From the NCBI GenBank assembly GCA_003219345.1, contig QHOP01000075.1, positions 1 through 6,023 of the forward strand: a stretch of DNA of 6,023 nucleotides. The letters are read 5' to 3'. The translations under genes and the position numbers were made by a program. Shown in pieces: positions 5,700-6,023 of the stretch (positions are counted from its first letter, which is position 1; every line of letters starts with the position of its first letter). The notes beneath the pieces are model-generated. The model had not been told where the DNA came from. It saw nothing but the letters and a program-made list of their open reading frames with translations, and searched no databases. This stretch comes from Verrucomicrobiota bacterium (lineage in GTDB: Bacteria; Verrucomicrobiota; Verrucomicrobiia; Limisphaerales; AV2).

Positions 5700-6023
5700 T
5701 TGATCTATGCGCTGGATACGAGCGGCAACGTGACCAGTTACAACGTGGAGGTGGGTTGGCCCGAAGACATACGGTTGATTCCCTCCGGACAAAACCTGTA
5801 TTGTCTTGACGAGCCCAACAATCAGGTGTTGAAGATCACGTCGGACAATTTCGCCAGTTTCGGGGGAGACATCCTGCTGGTGGACGAGGGGCTGGGGTGT
5901 TCAGAGTCGGGCGTCTATATCGTTCATTGGACGGGAGGAGGGTTCCTGGTGCGGAAGATTCCGGTGGGCAGCCATTTGGAACACGTCAGCTTTGCGCCGA
6001 TTGACATCCCGGCGCTACCGTAA
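5700..6023 (+). CDS. C-terminal part of the secreted protein, displaced by a frameshift
   Basis: This is the continuation of the preceding secreted protein in another frame. The TTG at 5700 is only the first possible start. In-frame codons from about 5658 already read PWAGKILTGGERAG, then LIYALDTSGNVTSYNVEV, a block I associate with the C-terminal region of these Verrucomicrobia proteins. Further blocks fit the same beta-rich region: PEDIRLIPSGQNLYCLDEPN, FGGDILLVDEG, VYIVHWTGGGFLV and LEHVSFAPIDIPALP. The TAA at 6021-6023 coincides with the window end and matches the expected family C-terminus. No signal peptide, membrane segment or ribosome-binding site is present, so independent expression is unlikely. 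Roughly 25 residues seem to be missing between the two parts, compared with remembered relatives. Confidence 0.7.
   Translation: MIYALDTSGNVTSYNVEVGWPEDIRLIPSGQNLYCLDEPNNQVLKITSDNFASFGGDILLVDEGLGCSESGVYIVHWTGGGFLVRKIPVGSHLEHVSFAPIDIPALP

Overview
The window is GC-rich bacterial DNA carrying pieces of two ABC-type 'orphan' permease genes of the ADOP kind (MacB_PCD/FtsX domains, no ATPase), an antisense scrap of an M16 zinc peptidase gene, and a large secreted beta-rich protein with a Calx-beta domain. The permease tails (…DPMEALRYE), the DIGYH motif before the Calx-beta domain and the GC-rich heptamer repeats between genes all point to Verrucomicrobiota (Pedosphaera/Limisphaerales-like soil or sediment lineages), or less likely Acidobacteriota. 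This placement is inferred from remembered family resemblance, not from a search.

Layout. Positions 2-1063 (+) hold the C-terminal half of one ADOP permease, cut by the window edge. Positions 1064-1257 are a repeat-rich intergenic stretch: two five-unit heptamer arrays, then two octamer-like arrays in opposite orientation, the second ending at the next start codon. Positions 1258-3622 (+) are a second, paralogous ADOP permease that is full length except for an apparent internal deletion of about 70 bp with a frame change near 2331, which splits it into two reading frames. Positions 3623-3790 hold more heptamer arrays and a 27-bp remnant of yet another ADOP gene end (MKALRYE-stop), with the same 3' flank as the first permease. 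Positions 3790-4032 (-) encode about 80 residues from the middle of an M16 peptidase. This abuts, at about 4030, the 5'-truncated secreted-protein gene (+), which runs to 6023 and itself changes frame near 5655-5665, again with an apparent loss of some 25 residues.

The two permeases would belong to MacB-like exporter or efflux systems, with ATPase and adaptor supplied elsewhere. The secreted protein has no evident functional link to them. What stands out is the mosaic, decaying character: one truncated tail, one antisense gene scrap, two internally deleted genes and at least five short-period repeat arrays in 6 kb. Either this is a genomic graveyard stitched together at repeats, or part of it is a metagenome assembly artefact. 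I found no CRISPR array, RNA gene, insertion sequence or defence system, and no clearly new multi-gene system.
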